DNA of 64,000 nucleotides, taken from assembly GCA_947650285.1 (NCBI GenBank), contig CANTFL010001420.1, positions 222,047 through 286,046 of the forward strand, in the 5' to 3' direction. Positions 24,738-36,760 of the stretch are shown here, piece after piece (the stretch's first letter is position 1; each line of letters begins with the position of its first letter). The translations under genes and the position numbers were made by a program. The notes under the pieces are model-generated. The model was not told the DNA's origin, made no database searches, and saw nothing but the letters and a program-made list of their open reading frames with translations. Source of the stretch: Hyaloperonospora brassicae (taxonomy: Eukaryota > Oomycota > Peronosporomycetes > Peronosporales > Peronosporaceae).

Positions 24738-27700
24738 CTTTTAAGGCAAAGTTTATATAACAGAGGAAGAGGTGAATAGCAATGTGTGCACCTTTTGTTT
24801 ATGTATAAATCAGACGCATTGTATCAATATGCATCGGGTCTTTCACCGGAGGTGAGAAAGGATTATGAGCCTCGGGTTCTGGATGAATCGACATCGTGAA
24901 CCAGGGCTGAACTATATTTGAATTTTGTGGATGGCCTGCTTGCTGATCGTCGCCACATACGGAAGTAGAAAAACAGAAGCTTTCATGATAGGAAAGTGCT
25001 TCCGCCGATTTAAAGGAATTAGAGGTACGAAAAGTTTTCATTTAATATCTCTGCGCGGTGAGATATACAAAATCGGAATGGTAGAGATGGTAATAACAGC
25101 ATCTGCTCCTGCTAGCTTCAAACAATTTCCGGGGACAATCCACCAGCGATAAGCAAAACAGAGCCCACTTCGACGACACGAACGATCTCTTTGAGGCTCT
25201 CGAGTGACTTACGACCCTTCAGAGGCTATACACCGCAATTGTATATAGACAATCTGTTTGCTATCCCCCTCGTATTAAAAAGTTTTTCTCACGCGATCGT
25301 AAGCTGGAAAGGAGTCCTAAATGTGTGGGTAAAACGAGGCACCCGACCTAGGCGTCAGACGATCGATTAGCAGCGCCGGGATGGAATAAGTTAAACTTTG
25401 ATAATGTTCAAGGAGTCACGGAAAACCTGTACACGTGTCAACGCGTCACCGGATATGTGCAGTCATCAAATCCTTCGTTGAAAGATTCCCGTAATGGTAG
25501 CGTTGCGGGATGATCGACTGCCTATCCTGTAAAACAACAAGACACAACAACCGCAGTCTATCGTGCCAGAAAAGAATCAAAAAATCTACGCAGCAATAGA
25601 AAAGGGCTGCGCGCACTCGAGAGAGCGACATGTATTAAGAACTTTGTACAGTGATTGATAATTGTGAATTATTCTTTTCGCTCGCGACTATTGCGCAATT
25701 GAAGTCGTTCGAAACTGCTTTTAAAACGGTATTACACGTCGGTTGGCGGCAGGCGTAGCAGGTGTAATTTACAGTACGAATGATATGCATTAAAAATATT
25801 ATATCTCACATCTTTCATTATGTGGCTGACGTGTGTCAACCACCAAATATTGATATATTCAAAAGGCTCAAATTAGAGAACTAATGTCTAGATTAGGAAA
25901 TTTTACTTCATGGAGTTTTAAAAGATAATGAACAAACTTAACCTTTGTTATTCCTACTAATCTAGTAGAGACACATGACTTTTTAGGGATTCTAATATCC
26001 AAAGAGATTCAAGTCCTATTAAGATATATACTCTTCTGCACGCGGTGGTGTAGATCGCGGAATTGATAACTTCGTTGAACAAGGACCTAAAGCTATGAGC
26101 TCGTCGACTCGTAGAGTCATTTTCACGTTAAGAACAGGCTTACTCGTCAAGAAGAAATTCTTTATCTATATAGACGCTGAGCTGCTCCTCTTCATATTTT
26201 GCGTTAAGAACAAAGTCATGTACTTGTCGGCTTTACAAAAGTCTGTTGATCGCTGATACATATACAATGACGCACCCTACTGGATGTCTTCAAAACAATA
26301 ACGCAGAGCGGGTGTATTTGGACGTAGCCGTGGTACAACCTGGCAGTACAGACGTCGATTCGGTCATCAAATATTCGTGCAGGACACCGACTTATGCTTT
26401 GGAAGCCAAAAAGAAGTTGTTCATAAAGCAGATTCTCAAATAGGTTTATTACATACAGGAACTGAAATATTAATTGAATATATTAATTGGTGGCTTTTTA
26501 AAAAATTTAAACACCCTTATTATATACTTCAGGCTTTATTCTATCATTTGTTATGCCAACGAACGAAAACGGCAAGTTGCGCGCATACTGGACATGATCC
26601 TCGGCATCCACGATTTTCTAGAAGATCGACTCACTCACCACCTGGACTCGACAACAACATGCGTGTGTAAACAAACTGACGTCACAGTGCTCACGACTCA
26701 AGGAACCCTACTCACCTTTTTTCTGCTTGCAATATATTCTGTTTTGCATCAACATATGCATGTAAACGCAAGAATGGGTCGCGCGTCCCGTGTGAGCAAC
26801 CGTATGTAGGTATCGCAATCGAAGTGGTACTGCCTCCGAAAAGAAATTCATCCGCTAGTGTCAGCCATGAATGCGTCCAATGGTGTGCTCGACAAAGCAG
26901 ATCGATGCCCCTTACCACGTACAAACAATGTATTGTCGAAGATTGCACGTGCGTCCGCATGCGATATTAAATTTCCTAACAACAAATAATTTATAGTGGC
27001 ATCTTATCCTGTCGCAAATTCGCTACGGAATGTTCTATGGATCTCTGGTTTGAGTAGATGCACAAAATATTTTTGAATAGACCAGACAATATTTCTCATG
27101 AACAGTATATCACAATTCTCTATTTCCCAAAATAGTATATGTAATGAGAAATGTGTTTTTTAGATGCTGATTTTTCGTACAAACACATATTGGTATCAGC
27201 CCTAAATCCTGTCGCAAGCTTCCGACAGCAGGTTTATATTTAAAAATTAAAAATTATCGACAAATAAAGCAGACCGTCAGCCGTATCGACGTGCCCGCGG
27301 AATGGGTGGCATTAATAGTTTGGGTAGTCGCGCGTCCCTCGACTCCATTTCCATTCTTCAGGAGCTTTAAATGCATTTTAAGGCAAGTTGGAGCCTTTTT
27401 AAAACGCTTATTGACTTAGAGCAGCTATCCGGTACGAATGTACCAGCCGCATCGTATGATAAAAAAGCATTACACTTGGAATTAGTGGCTTTGAAAATCA
27501 AGCTAGATACTTTTTAATGAACGCGAGATATAGACGTGATAAAACTACCGCGGTGCATCCGTCGGATAATTATTCGCGACAACACATAACAAACAGGGTT
27601 GTGAACAGGGTCCGACGTGTAATATCTCACGATTAATAAACTAGACGCCAATGGGTATCCGCAAATATCGAAGAAGTTTTCGAAGCTAAAATTGTTTGCA

Positions 27701-28048
27701 TGAAGTGAATTTTGCTCGTATGATATAACGGCTGCGGCGGTCGTGAAAACAGGAACCTGACTGAAGGCGATTTGAGCACGTGACTACTTTTACTCATCCC
27801 CGTCAAGCAAATTATTGGCGATGTATGCCATTCGCGGATCCGTTTGCAATCAAGTAGGCCTTAGTATTACATGGATGTCATCGTACCGTACCTTTGACCG
27901 ATCTACGCTCGACTACCAGTAAATTCGTAGCGATACTCATCGAGTAGCAGATGCGCATTAAGACTAATTATATTATTTCAGATTTTAACAAAACAAAGTT
28001 TCTACCAGTAGTCATAAACCATAATAAGCATATGTTGATCAATATGAT
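24738..28048. other. AT-rich DNA between elements 2 and 3, no gene recognised
   Basis: Open frames reach 111 codons (26474-26809, plus) but show no domain, compositional bias or homology I can name. The phrase ATCCTGTCGCAA occurs twice near 27007 and 27206, a minor repeat. No RNA gene was seen. Confidence 0.5.
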
Positions 28049-28511
28049 TGTAGATGGACACTCCTACCAGATAGATGGTGATGCCTTGTGTTAACAGAAT
28101 ACAAGGCTGCGTACTCCCAACGTCACGTACACGTGGCGTGAGGAAGCGCAAGGGCATAAACAGAACTCGGACGCTCTATTTACCGAAAAAGTAGAGCGGT
28201 ATTTGATTAGTTATATTTCTTTTCATAATCCATCTTTGGCTTAGTCTAACTATATTAAACTACAATCTCCTATGTGGGTTTCTTGCTCACCACACATTGC
28301 GCGCGTTCAGCAGCGGCTAATGGTCGATCCGGTTGACGTACCGTGTACATCAGCCATTAAGTGGGGCACCGAAAGAATATTACCCATGATGGTAGTAATC
28401 CGTCAGCATCACCTCGTCTCAAGTAATGTTGATTGGGTATTGTTTATATAGATTATATTCAAAATTGATATATTTGTATCACTTTTTATGTAACTGGCTC
28501 ACCCGCTTACA
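28049..28511 (-). repeat. 3' LTR of gypsy element 3
   Basis: 463 bp from TGTAGATGG to CGCTTACA. A terminal hairpin (CCTTGTGTTAA...ACAAGG) resembles that of the element 4 LTR. The CATTGCGCGCGT core is at about 28289-28327. Homologous to 35382-35850 and, inverted, to 37517-37980. Confidence 0.8.
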
Positions 28512-28526
28512 TCACTCCCCTTTAAC
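28512..28526 (-). promoter_or_regulatory. Polypurine tract of element 3
   Basis: The minus strand reads GTTAAAGGGGAGTGA next to the 3' LTR. It resembles the GGGGGGGG tract in the same position in element 4. Confidence 0.6.
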
Positions 28527-28639
28527 ACGAGACACTACAGTGACTGATGTGAAGTGGTTGGTGACTGAGTAAATACCTTCTTGCCGCTATACGGTAAAGG
28601 AAGAACATGTCGATTTTGGTCTTTCCGTTTTGACTTCTA

Positions 28640-29365
28640 GCGCATGGCCACTTTGTCTTAGCGCTGCGCGAGTAATTCCGTCTGAAAAGCGGATGCACGG
28701 ATGTGTGCAGCCGGCGGGAAAGATTTCCAAGACTTTGTGGCAGGCGTAACTATCCTGCTGCTTTTGATAAGCAGTCCGCAAACTACAATGTTGCTGTTGC
28801 ACGTGGATGACCACGTGCATCTTCTTCCTACGCAGCTGCAGCATCGGGTGGTAGTCCTATGGACGTTGACTCCGGGATAGTGGTTATCTATTCGGGCGAG
28901 TCGAACCCTCATCTGACTTGAAGTCGCCCGCAAATCCCGGCCGGGAGGCTGTGGGTGCGAAAGTGACGACTGCTATGTCTCGTGGTAGTCTCGACAAGAC
29001 TCTTTAACATGCGATATTCGGTTCATTTAACGAGTCGAAGTACTCGTCCCAGGGATCAAACCGATCGCGCTCGCATTCATATGAAGCGTGCGCAACATGA
29101 GTACGTTTCTTATCGTGCCGATGTCAATGACGTTTTGCGGCGTCATCCCATCCGCATCAATCCCAGTGCTTGCGGCGATCGCAGTGTCATTGTTTATGTC
29201 GGCACTGCGCAAGAGGATCATGATCGAAACGTGTTACGGTCGGATCCTGAGATTAAGCCATGAATTGATTTCTAACGCAGTGTTACGCAGTAGTATATAT
29301 ATACCACTGGGAGTTGTCGGATCTCAGTCCTCGATTCTTCAAGACTCAAAGGTCGTGATGTAAGT
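28640..29365 (+). pseudogene. Possible opposite-strand ORF relic of element 3
   Basis: Between the 3' LTR and the truncated end of pol, the plus strand has GACTCCGGGATAGTGG then TCTATTCGGGCGAGTCG near 28867-28905. This parallels the sequence in element 4 that encodes DIETIYSGESDVSNSG. Other parts are too diverged to align by eye, and the 93-codon frame 28982-29263 has no recognisable match. Homology is supported only for the first part. Confidence 0.4.
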
Positions 29366-31317
29366 GCGTGCGATTACTTCATTACGCATAAGTTCTAAAT
29401 CGATGCCATTTTCAGATATCGATGGTTACCACGCAACCGATACAAACTATCGTTGGTGTAGGCGTAAAATTCTTTCATCTGCAACATTCAGAATGTTGCC
29501 CGACACGCTTGATTAATAAAAACTATTGCAGCTCGCAATAAGTTTACACAAAAATCGCCAATCGGTGCTCGGTATAAATTGCACCTATTGTCTCGAGATG
29601 CAGGTTTATCTTGCCTCTATTGATAAGAGAACTGTCGAGGTTATGCGGACAACTCTATAGGCGCATCTAGGGAGGTTATTTTCCGTGATCAACATTATCG
29701 ATACTTTCCGGCAAAGCACACGAAAGGGGCTGACGGATTTGGTCAGTAGTTTACTTTTGCCCACTCTAGTTACTATGTGTCCAAAATCACTTACCGAAGA
29801 AGGTGAGACTAAATCACCTTCAGTACATGATAAAATATTTGCTAGTCCATTCTTGTCAGCGCTATGTTTCTGCCGTTCCACCGCGTGAGCGATGGAATCC
29901 TGCACGAAATGGACCACTTCTTCTCGAGCCAGCAGAAATTATTCTGCTGACGCGACATTATTTTTTAGCTCGCCTTGTGTGACTGTAGAATGAGGTCTCT
30001 CCTCTCTCTGTTAATCAGCGAGGGTGTTATCATCCTCGCTGAAACAGTCGGTGGAGATGTTGAATATACCAGCATCGCCATAGTCATCTGATTCAATAAT
30101 AGCATTGTCGCTATTATTGGGATTATCTTCTTCTTCGATGTCGACCTGATCGACATCGACATCACACGTGACGACGTTAGCGTCGACACGTGATAAGAAA
30201 TAGCCAGACCTTTTTTTGCTCGAGCGATCCCCTTCCACCCTCTTCCAAGATTCAAAATCTAATCGGGTGGGCAGACGTGGATGACATAAGCCATTTACAA
30301 AAAACGGTGTGTGCTGGGTTAAAGCATGCACCGAATTATACATGGCAAATTTCATAATTAGTCGTAATTCGCTCCAACTACAGAACGTGTATAGGTATCC
30401 TCGTAGGATATCTTTGAGGACACGGTTTGCACGCTTCATTTTGACCGTCTATTTTTGGATGGTCAGATGTCGATATCTTACAACGCGTTCCGAGGGATCG
30501 GAACACGGATTGCCAATAGTCTGCCGTGAACCGAGGGTCAAGGTCTGACACGAGCTCACGGGGTAACCCGGGAAGTCAAAATATCGTGTCGATGAAGACA
30601 CGAGGACAGCCCTGTACCGTGATCGACTCGGGGACAGCAGCAATATGCACCATCTTGCTGAACTGATCAACAAACATAGGCTTACCAAAATTCTTATGGT
30701 CGTCTTCAAGGAAACCAAAGACGAAGTCCACGAAATCGGAATACATGCACTCTGTCGGAACAGGTAGAGGCTGTAAGGGTGCACGGGATGGAAAACTTGG
30801 CTTCACCCGTTGACAGAACTGGCAATATCGTATGGACTTGCGCACAAAATGATACTGGCGGGGCCAAAAAAGTCACGACTTGCCGTAAAGTAAGATGTTC
30901 GCCACCACGATGACCACCTGTTGTGGCATCGTGACACTCATACATGATGCGCAGGCGCAAGGTGTTACGAGAAAGAACGAAGACGTAAGGACTTTGTCCG
31001 TCAACGGCTTTATAGCACAGCCACCCGTTGCGTGTTTTATACCGATCCGATGATGAAAGGTATAAAATCGATAAAACTTTTAACGATTTACGAGTGAGTT
31101 CAACAGATGATTCATCAAGCGCAGAAGATCCTTATCTTCCGCGTTGGCTTGTATTACGTCGTCCGGTACTATTGACGTCGGGAAACTTACTATAATAGTC
31201 GCAACCGTAGGCTTATCTTCACTATTGGACGGCGCGCCCTGCTCAAATATGTACCGGCGCGAAAGCGCATCAGCGACAACGTTCAGCCATCTTGGGCTAT
31301 AATCTATGGAGAAGATT

Positions 31318-33187
31318 TACTTTGCTAAGAAATACAGCCACCTCGCTGTTCTTTGCGAGGGCTGTGGACACTTTCCGGCCGTTCGTAACGACGCAAGGTC
31401 CGCATAGACGATGCATTGTCTATCTTCTAGGAGACGGACGCGGAACTTAGCCAGTGCATACTTCATGGCAAGGCATTCCTTCCCACGAACTGGATGATTG
31501 CGATCAGCTGGTTGCAGCTAAATCCTATGAGATAGACGCGGAACTTAGCCAGTGCGTACTTCATGTCAAGGCGTTCCAGCTCATGAAATGGATGATTGCG
31601 TTCAGACGGTTGCAGCTGACGGTGTAGATCGCCTCGTCTGTGTCATACTACACCAACGCACAGCTGGTCATGAAATCGATAGCGTCACAGACTGAATGTA
31701 ATGGTCTATCCTGATCTGCAATCGCCAGTATGAAAGATTGAATCAAGATCTGTTTGATACCGTCAAAGGAGCGCTGACAGTCAGCGTTTCATGACCGCGT
31801 CAGATTTCGCTTGAGTAAACAAGAAAGATGAACGGTCAGCTCGGCGTAGTTGCGCCAGTACTTACGCAAGTACGCCGCTAGGCCAAGGAACTTCCGAAGT
31901 CCCTTGACATCGACTGGCACTGGCCAGTAGATGATAGCCTTGATCTTTTAGGGACCAGGGCGTACACCGTGCTTACCCATGGTGCATCCCAGAAGTAGTA
32001 CTTCACTAGACGCGAATATACGCTTCTAGAGGTTGGCGTACAACTTATGCTTGCGCATAAGTTGAAGAATATGACGAACATGTGTTCTGTGTGCTTTCAC
32101 GTCTGTATTTACGTCCATAAGACGGCTATGGACGAACACATCGTCGAAGTATCTTGGTGAGAAGTCCCGCACCGATCTCAACAGATCTGTCACGGATCTG
32201 TTAGACGTCACAGGGACGTTACTCAGCCCATATGATATCACTATCCACCACCACAGCAAACCTTTGGAGTGCTTATAGCCGTGTACGGGATGTCCTGAAC
32301 ACGCATGAGGATTTGATAGAGCCCATTTATCAGTTCCATGGACAGGAAGATGGTACTCTTTGACCTACTATCAATGATTACGTCCTTTCGCGGTATTAGC
32401 GTCTGATCCGGTACCGTTGCAGTATTCATCTTTTAGAGCGTCTGGTTGGTACCGTTGCATCATTCAACTTTTTGAATGCTGCCACGGTACCGGATCAGAC
32501 GCTAATACCGCGGAAGGTCGTAATCATTGATGGTAGGTCAAAGAGTACCATCTTCTTGTCCATGGACCTGATAAATGGGCTCTATCAAATCCTCATGCGT
32601 GTTCAGGACATCCCGTAAACCTCCATTCTCATGTATCTTTTTGCCCACAGAAGGTCAGAGGGCTGTGAGGGGAAGTAGAATCCCTCACATGACCCGCTGC
32701 AATGCGATCGATAAAGAATTTATCGATCGCTAATACTTATTCACGAGGCAGTAGCCCCTGCTTCACGAGACAGTATTTATAGCCTGGTTTGAGCTCGAGC
32801 TCGTGTAGAGTTAATTTATCCCTAGGCAACTCGCAAGGCACGGATTCACGGAATACATCTTTGAATTCGATGAAATCCTTATACAACGGAAATCCTTTGC
32901 CTGGAGGGACTCCCAGGATTGATACGTATATCATTCAATTCGAGTCTTCCCATCGAGTGCGATTTTTTCTATCGATGAGATGCTGAGAACACGTTCGTTC
33001 CAGAAAGTACTTTTGACGAACGGACGTCGGCCACATACTAATCCCAGGTGATGCGTATGCAGGTATGCGTTAATTTTCCACTATGCAGGTCACGTAAGAA
33101 CCGAATTAATTTATACGTCGTCAATCGGGTTACCGTCGAAGTCGACGTTGAAGGTGTGATCAGATCAAGCCTGTAAGCGCCTACGCT
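31318..33187 (-). repeat. 1.87-kb tract shared with elements 1 and 2
   Basis: Nearly identical to 7666-9543 (same orientation) and inverted to 19067-20944, including shared stop codons, the RT fold-back and the RNase H duplication. Outside the tract similarity falls at once, for example after GCCTACGCTTGG at 33180-33191. This pattern marks recombination or conversion between copies. Confidence 0.85.
32286..32615. repeat. 330-bp fold-back inside RT, element 3
   Basis: Third copy of the structure at 8641-8970, with the same arm length and spacer. Confidence 0.9.
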
Positions 33188-34149
33188 TGGTCCGTCATCG
33201 ACCAAGACGGGTAAATTCTCGTATTCTTCCTGGGAACGTTTTGCCACAGGTTGGTGAGGGATTGTCTGCTCATGTGGCTTAGAGCATAATCTCTCAGCAA
33301 GTGACATATGAGGAACTCCTTCCTCAAGCAATTGGGATTTATGCCCTCGACGTCCTCTGACTGTGGTTTTTCAGCCACATTCAGGTTCCGATCCTCCGCG
33401 ACCGAATCCCCAGACGACCTAGAATATCCGCGACGCTGTTTCTGGACAACCGGTTTGTTCTTCCTAGGATGTTGCCCGCTAGGCGTGCATCCATGTCCCG
33501 ATCCACTCGACCATTCAAGCGGTGGACCTTCGGCGCTGCCTGCACTTCTGTACAGCCGCCGGGAGTTTGCTCTACAGTGTAGTGATCAGCTACACCGAGG
33601 TCTTGTGCAGTGGTGCTAACAATCGAACCGCAAGTAATGCCATCGCACTCACCCGCAGTACATCCACACGCTTGTGGACGCTCCAAGATGTTCATCAGAT
33701 GGCCATCTGATGAAAAAGCGGCAGGCATCTTCACGGATCGATGCTGCCAGCCACTCTTGGCTCGTACTTTCTGAGCCAAGGTAATCCCAGGATGACATCA
33801 AATTTGTCATCCAGATCTAGTACGATGAAGTCATCATCGTACTGTTCGCCCTCTAACGTGTAGTGGATTCCTACTACACGTTTCTTAACGGTAATCGATG
33901 CGCCTGTTGCAAGGCGCACCGTCATCCTTGTGAGGGGAATGTCGCGCTCAACGAACTTGAGCCTACGACCCTCTAGTGACTGGCGTCGAACAAAGCTGTT
34001 CGACGCCCCACATGCCACTAGGGCACGAAGCGACAAATCGTTTGTCGCTTCCAACTTCAAGGTGATGAGCGAAACGTCATCACCAGGTGCAGAGACACAC
34101 AATGATTGTGTATCTGGAGCAACTTTCGTCAAGAGATTTGCAAATTCTC

Positions 34150-35174
34150 TTAAGGTTGCTGGATCAGTAGGGCGCTCCGCCCCTACTGACCCCGACCATT
34201 TTTTGATGGTCCGTCTCGCTGTTGCGAAGCCGCAACAGCGCTGGGCCCACGCCCATTGCCCTTTCTGGCAAATGGTCGTCCATTTCGCTCAGTACTGTTT
34301 GGTACTGGGCGTGGAGCACTACACTCGTATGCGTAGTGCCCTAACTTCTGACAGCGATTGCACCTCTGCAATCGCTTGTTGTTCGAAGAGCGAGGTCTCT
34401 CGCTCTCATCATAACAGAGGTCCATTGGTTCTGGACCTCCGATCTCTTGTCGCATCGGTGGACGATAAGAGCTCGAGCTAGCAGGAGCCTGCCTCTTACT
34501 AAAGTCTACCTGTTCCGTAGTTGCGATTGCTTGCTCAACCGTATCCAGTTCTAGGCAGAAAAGGTGGTTCTTGACGGCCCATCTTCGAGCTCTTGCATGA
34601 AAACAGTAATCAACGTGTGTTCATGGACTGGGTTAGCAGTTATACTAATCTCGAGGAGTCGTATACGGTAAGCGTAAGCGTGCGCATCACGCTTGCTCTG
34701 TTTGAGTTTTAGGAGTCATGATCGAGCCCTGAACTCGGCCCGCGGCGCTTCAAACGTATGTTTGAGACGGTTCTTAAAGACTTCAACGACTCAAAAGAAT
34801 ATGGGTCGCTCATCTCGAGCCCTAAGGCCCAAGTCTTGGCTCATCGTGCCAATTGGGTATGCGCACTTGTCAGTTTCATTTGCTCATCGTCGATACGACG
34901 TGCCAGTATTGCTCTGTCTAGTTCGACGAACCATAACAACAGGGATTCTTTTCAAGTCCTCTGTCTTGGAGATATCAACCATCAAGACTTCGGGGTGACG
35001 CGTGTGTGTCGCCCCGCAGACAGCAGCATTGTGTTCTGCTGTCTTAACAGCTCTGTCTGTTGATCACCGAGTTTTCTTAACTGCTCAGTCTGTTGAGAGC
35101 CTTGCTGATGAAGCAAGGCTACTTTCTCTCTCTCAGCGAAAATTTATTTTGAATGAACCTGGCTGTAGCGGCAT
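34150..35174 (-). pseudogene. Gag pseudogene of element 3
   Basis: From an ATG at 35174, conceptual reading in more than one frame gives a Gln-rich coiled coil (QQTEQLRKLGDQQTELLRQQ). Then come VDISKTEDLK and FVELDRAILARRIDDEQM, followed by AKTWALGLEMSDPYSFESL, a typical gypsy capsid region. A zinc knuckle CNRCQKLGHYAYEC (CX2CX4HX4C) lies in the open frame 34455-34183. Several single-base frameshifts and stops separate the parts. The knuckle here is the only intact one among elements 1-3. Confidence 0.75.
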
Positions 35175-35366
35175 GTTGTTGGTCTCTATCCAAAGGCTAT
35201 AATATGGCGCTAATTACGGTTTCGTCTACGGTAGAACTCATACGTTCTATCGCACCCCATTCGATGTCACTCAAATGGTTAAATCCTTCACGCTTGGCGT
35301 AAAATGTTTCTTTGTCATATAACATGTTGATGTTAGATGATGCGATTGTGGTCGTTGGACGGAATA

Positions 35367-35379
35367 CAAAGTACTACCA
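35367..35379 (-). promoter_or_regulatory. Candidate primer-binding site of element 3
   Basis: On the minus strand two bases after the LTR end (GATTACA), TGGTAGTACTTTG begins with TGG as expected for pairing with a tRNA CCA end. The homologous site in element 2 reads GGGTAGCACTTTG. The tRNA is not identified. Confidence 0.5.
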
Positions 35380-35381
35380 TG

Positions 35382-35850
35382 TGTAATCAGGCAAGCTCTT
35401 ACAAGATAGCTGGTGATACCTTGTGTTAACATAATACAAGGCTGCGTTTTCCTAACGTCACGTACACGTGGCGTGAGGAAGCGCAAGGACATAAACAGAA
35501 CTCGGACGCTCTATTTACCGAAAAAGTAGAGCGGTATTTGATTAGTTATATTTCTTTTCATAATCCATCTTTGGCTTAGTCTAACTATATTAAACTACAA
35601 TCTCCTATGTGGGTTTCTTGCTTACTGTCCATGCGCGCGTTAAGCAGCGATTGGTGGTTGATCCGGTTGACGTACCGTGTACATCAGCCATTAAGTGGGG
35701 GACCGAAAGAATATTACCCATGATGGTAGTAATCCGTCAACACCACCTCGTCCGATTATTGTAACTTGTATGTATTTTGCATAAAAAAGTCTATATTCAA
35801 AATTAATTTATGAATATATATGTATGTATATATATATATATATATATTAA
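35382..35850 (-). repeat. 5' LTR of gypsy element 3
   Basis: Starts TGTAATCAGG on the plus strand and matches 28049-28511 through the shared core (35622-35659) to about 35805, after which an expanded TA repeat (35827-35849) replaces the expected end. The outer boundary is therefore approximate. Confidence 0.75.
35827..35849. repeat. TA microsatellite at an LTR edge
   Basis: A TA run at the outer end of the element 3 5' LTR. A longer TA run lies at the equivalent place in the inverted solo LTR (37542-37574), so the repeat grew from AT-rich LTR sequence. Confidence 0.8.
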
Positions 35851-35899
35851 TATATGAATAAGAAGTATGGAACAGGGATTTCCTCTTACACCGATGGTC

Positions 35900-36760
35900 T
35901 GCCCAGCGATTTATACGAGGATAACATCGCTCTTATGGTCCCAGCCCTTGCGAAGATATGTGATCAGATTCTGAACAGTGCAAAAATGCCGCTTTTTGTC
36001 GAATAGTTACGTATAAATCTTTGGAAACGAAGGACTTGCTTGATTTCAAAAAAGATATGTCCATATCTCTTCTACCGAAAAGCTACAAGATCCTCGTTAT
36101 AATTCACATTCTCCTGAGCTCGAGATTAGGAGGATGTGTGAGAAGCTGATAGAAATTTTACTGTGCTCCTGTACCCTCTATTAGTCTATTTTTTTGTCGA
36201 AAGATCGCTACGGATGGAAACTCGAAGACGTTTCGGCTACCCTACGCAATTTGTGATTTTTGTATATAGACTCCACAAAAGCATCGTCGCCAGGTTTGTA
36301 ATGACCGGACACCACTTTGCTCCCCTTAGTTCACGACTATTATCTGTCAGGGCAGACTGCTAGGGCCTCTGTTCTTCATGGTCGTTCTTAAAGTGCTAGA
36401 GTGAATTGAAAAAAAGACAATCAGCTTAAGGCATAAAGCGTCTCGCGATCACCACGAAAGCAACGCCTCTACTTTGCTGTTGTCGACGACTATGCCCTGC
36501 TCTTATCCCAAGCAAAAAAAATTCCGCGGGAACTTTCGGTTAAGATGTCCATTTAGGCATATTTTTGAAATCCATGTCAAATAAGCCAAACGCAAGATCA
36601 TTTTTCAATACGGCCGTCGGTATTGTCACGTGGCAGGGTGGCGCAGTGTTTTTTTTACGGCCACAACGCGTTATCTCGGCTATCACGACGGACAGGCGGT
36701 CTTACGTTTGCAAACTGGACGGGTTGTAATCGAACGGTTCGACGGAGGCTGAAGACTGCA
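35900..36760 (+). pseudogene. Decayed LINE (non-LTR) reverse transcriptase
   Basis: Plus-strand conceptual translation gives ALMVPALAKICDQILNSAKM near 35930, like the LAxxLAxxxNxIL region before LINE RT. Then RRFGYPTQFVIFVYRLHKS (about 36220) and VARFVMTG, like GFP...LH...ARF.VNG. Then RLLSVRADC in place of the RQGCPL region, and FAVVDDYALLLSQAKK (about 36475), like the FADD catalytic box with one Asp pair kept. Order and spacing fit a non-LTR RT. Stops occur throughout. I cannot assign a clade. Conserved edges of a full LINE are not visible. Confidence 0.6.

Larger units (their letters stand above)
29606..34132 (-). pseudogene. Gypsy protease-pol pseudogene, element 3
   Basis: The retropepsin frame (34132-33731, 133 codons) has RALVACGASNSF, where the catalytic Asp is replaced by Ala, and FDVILGLPWLRKYEP. 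RT follows in the shared 1.87-kb tract (33187-31318), with motif A duplicated in inverse and YFDD. Integrase fragments (30960-30011) keep IMYECHDATTGGHRGG, CQFCQRVKP, FVDQFSKMVHIAAVP and NSVHALTQHTPFFVN. An acidic linker and a VQDSIAHAVERQK...SPFRVL remnant of the GPY/F module come last, ending near 29606. The chromodomain is not recognisable. Multiple frameshifts and stops are present. Confidence 0.8.
28049..35850 (-). mobile_element. Ty3/gypsy LTR retrotransposon, element 3 (decayed mosaic)
   Basis: A minus-strand element with LTRs at 28049-28511 and about 35382-35850, a polypurine tract at 28512-28526, and a primer-binding site at 35367-35379. Gag lies at 34150-35174, protease at 33731-34132, and RT to GPY/F down to 29606. 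The 5' end of the 5' LTR is obscured by a TA repeat. Segment 31318-33187 is nearly identical to elements 1 and 2, while gag, protease, integrase and LTRs are well diverged, so this copy is a mosaic. The LTRs belong to a third subfamily. Confidence 0.8.

Noticed and set aside
28890..28925. tRNA-like B-box (GAGTCGAACCCTC)
   Set aside because: No A-box, acceptor pairing or anticodon arm at the right distance; it lies in the relic of the opposite-strand ORF.
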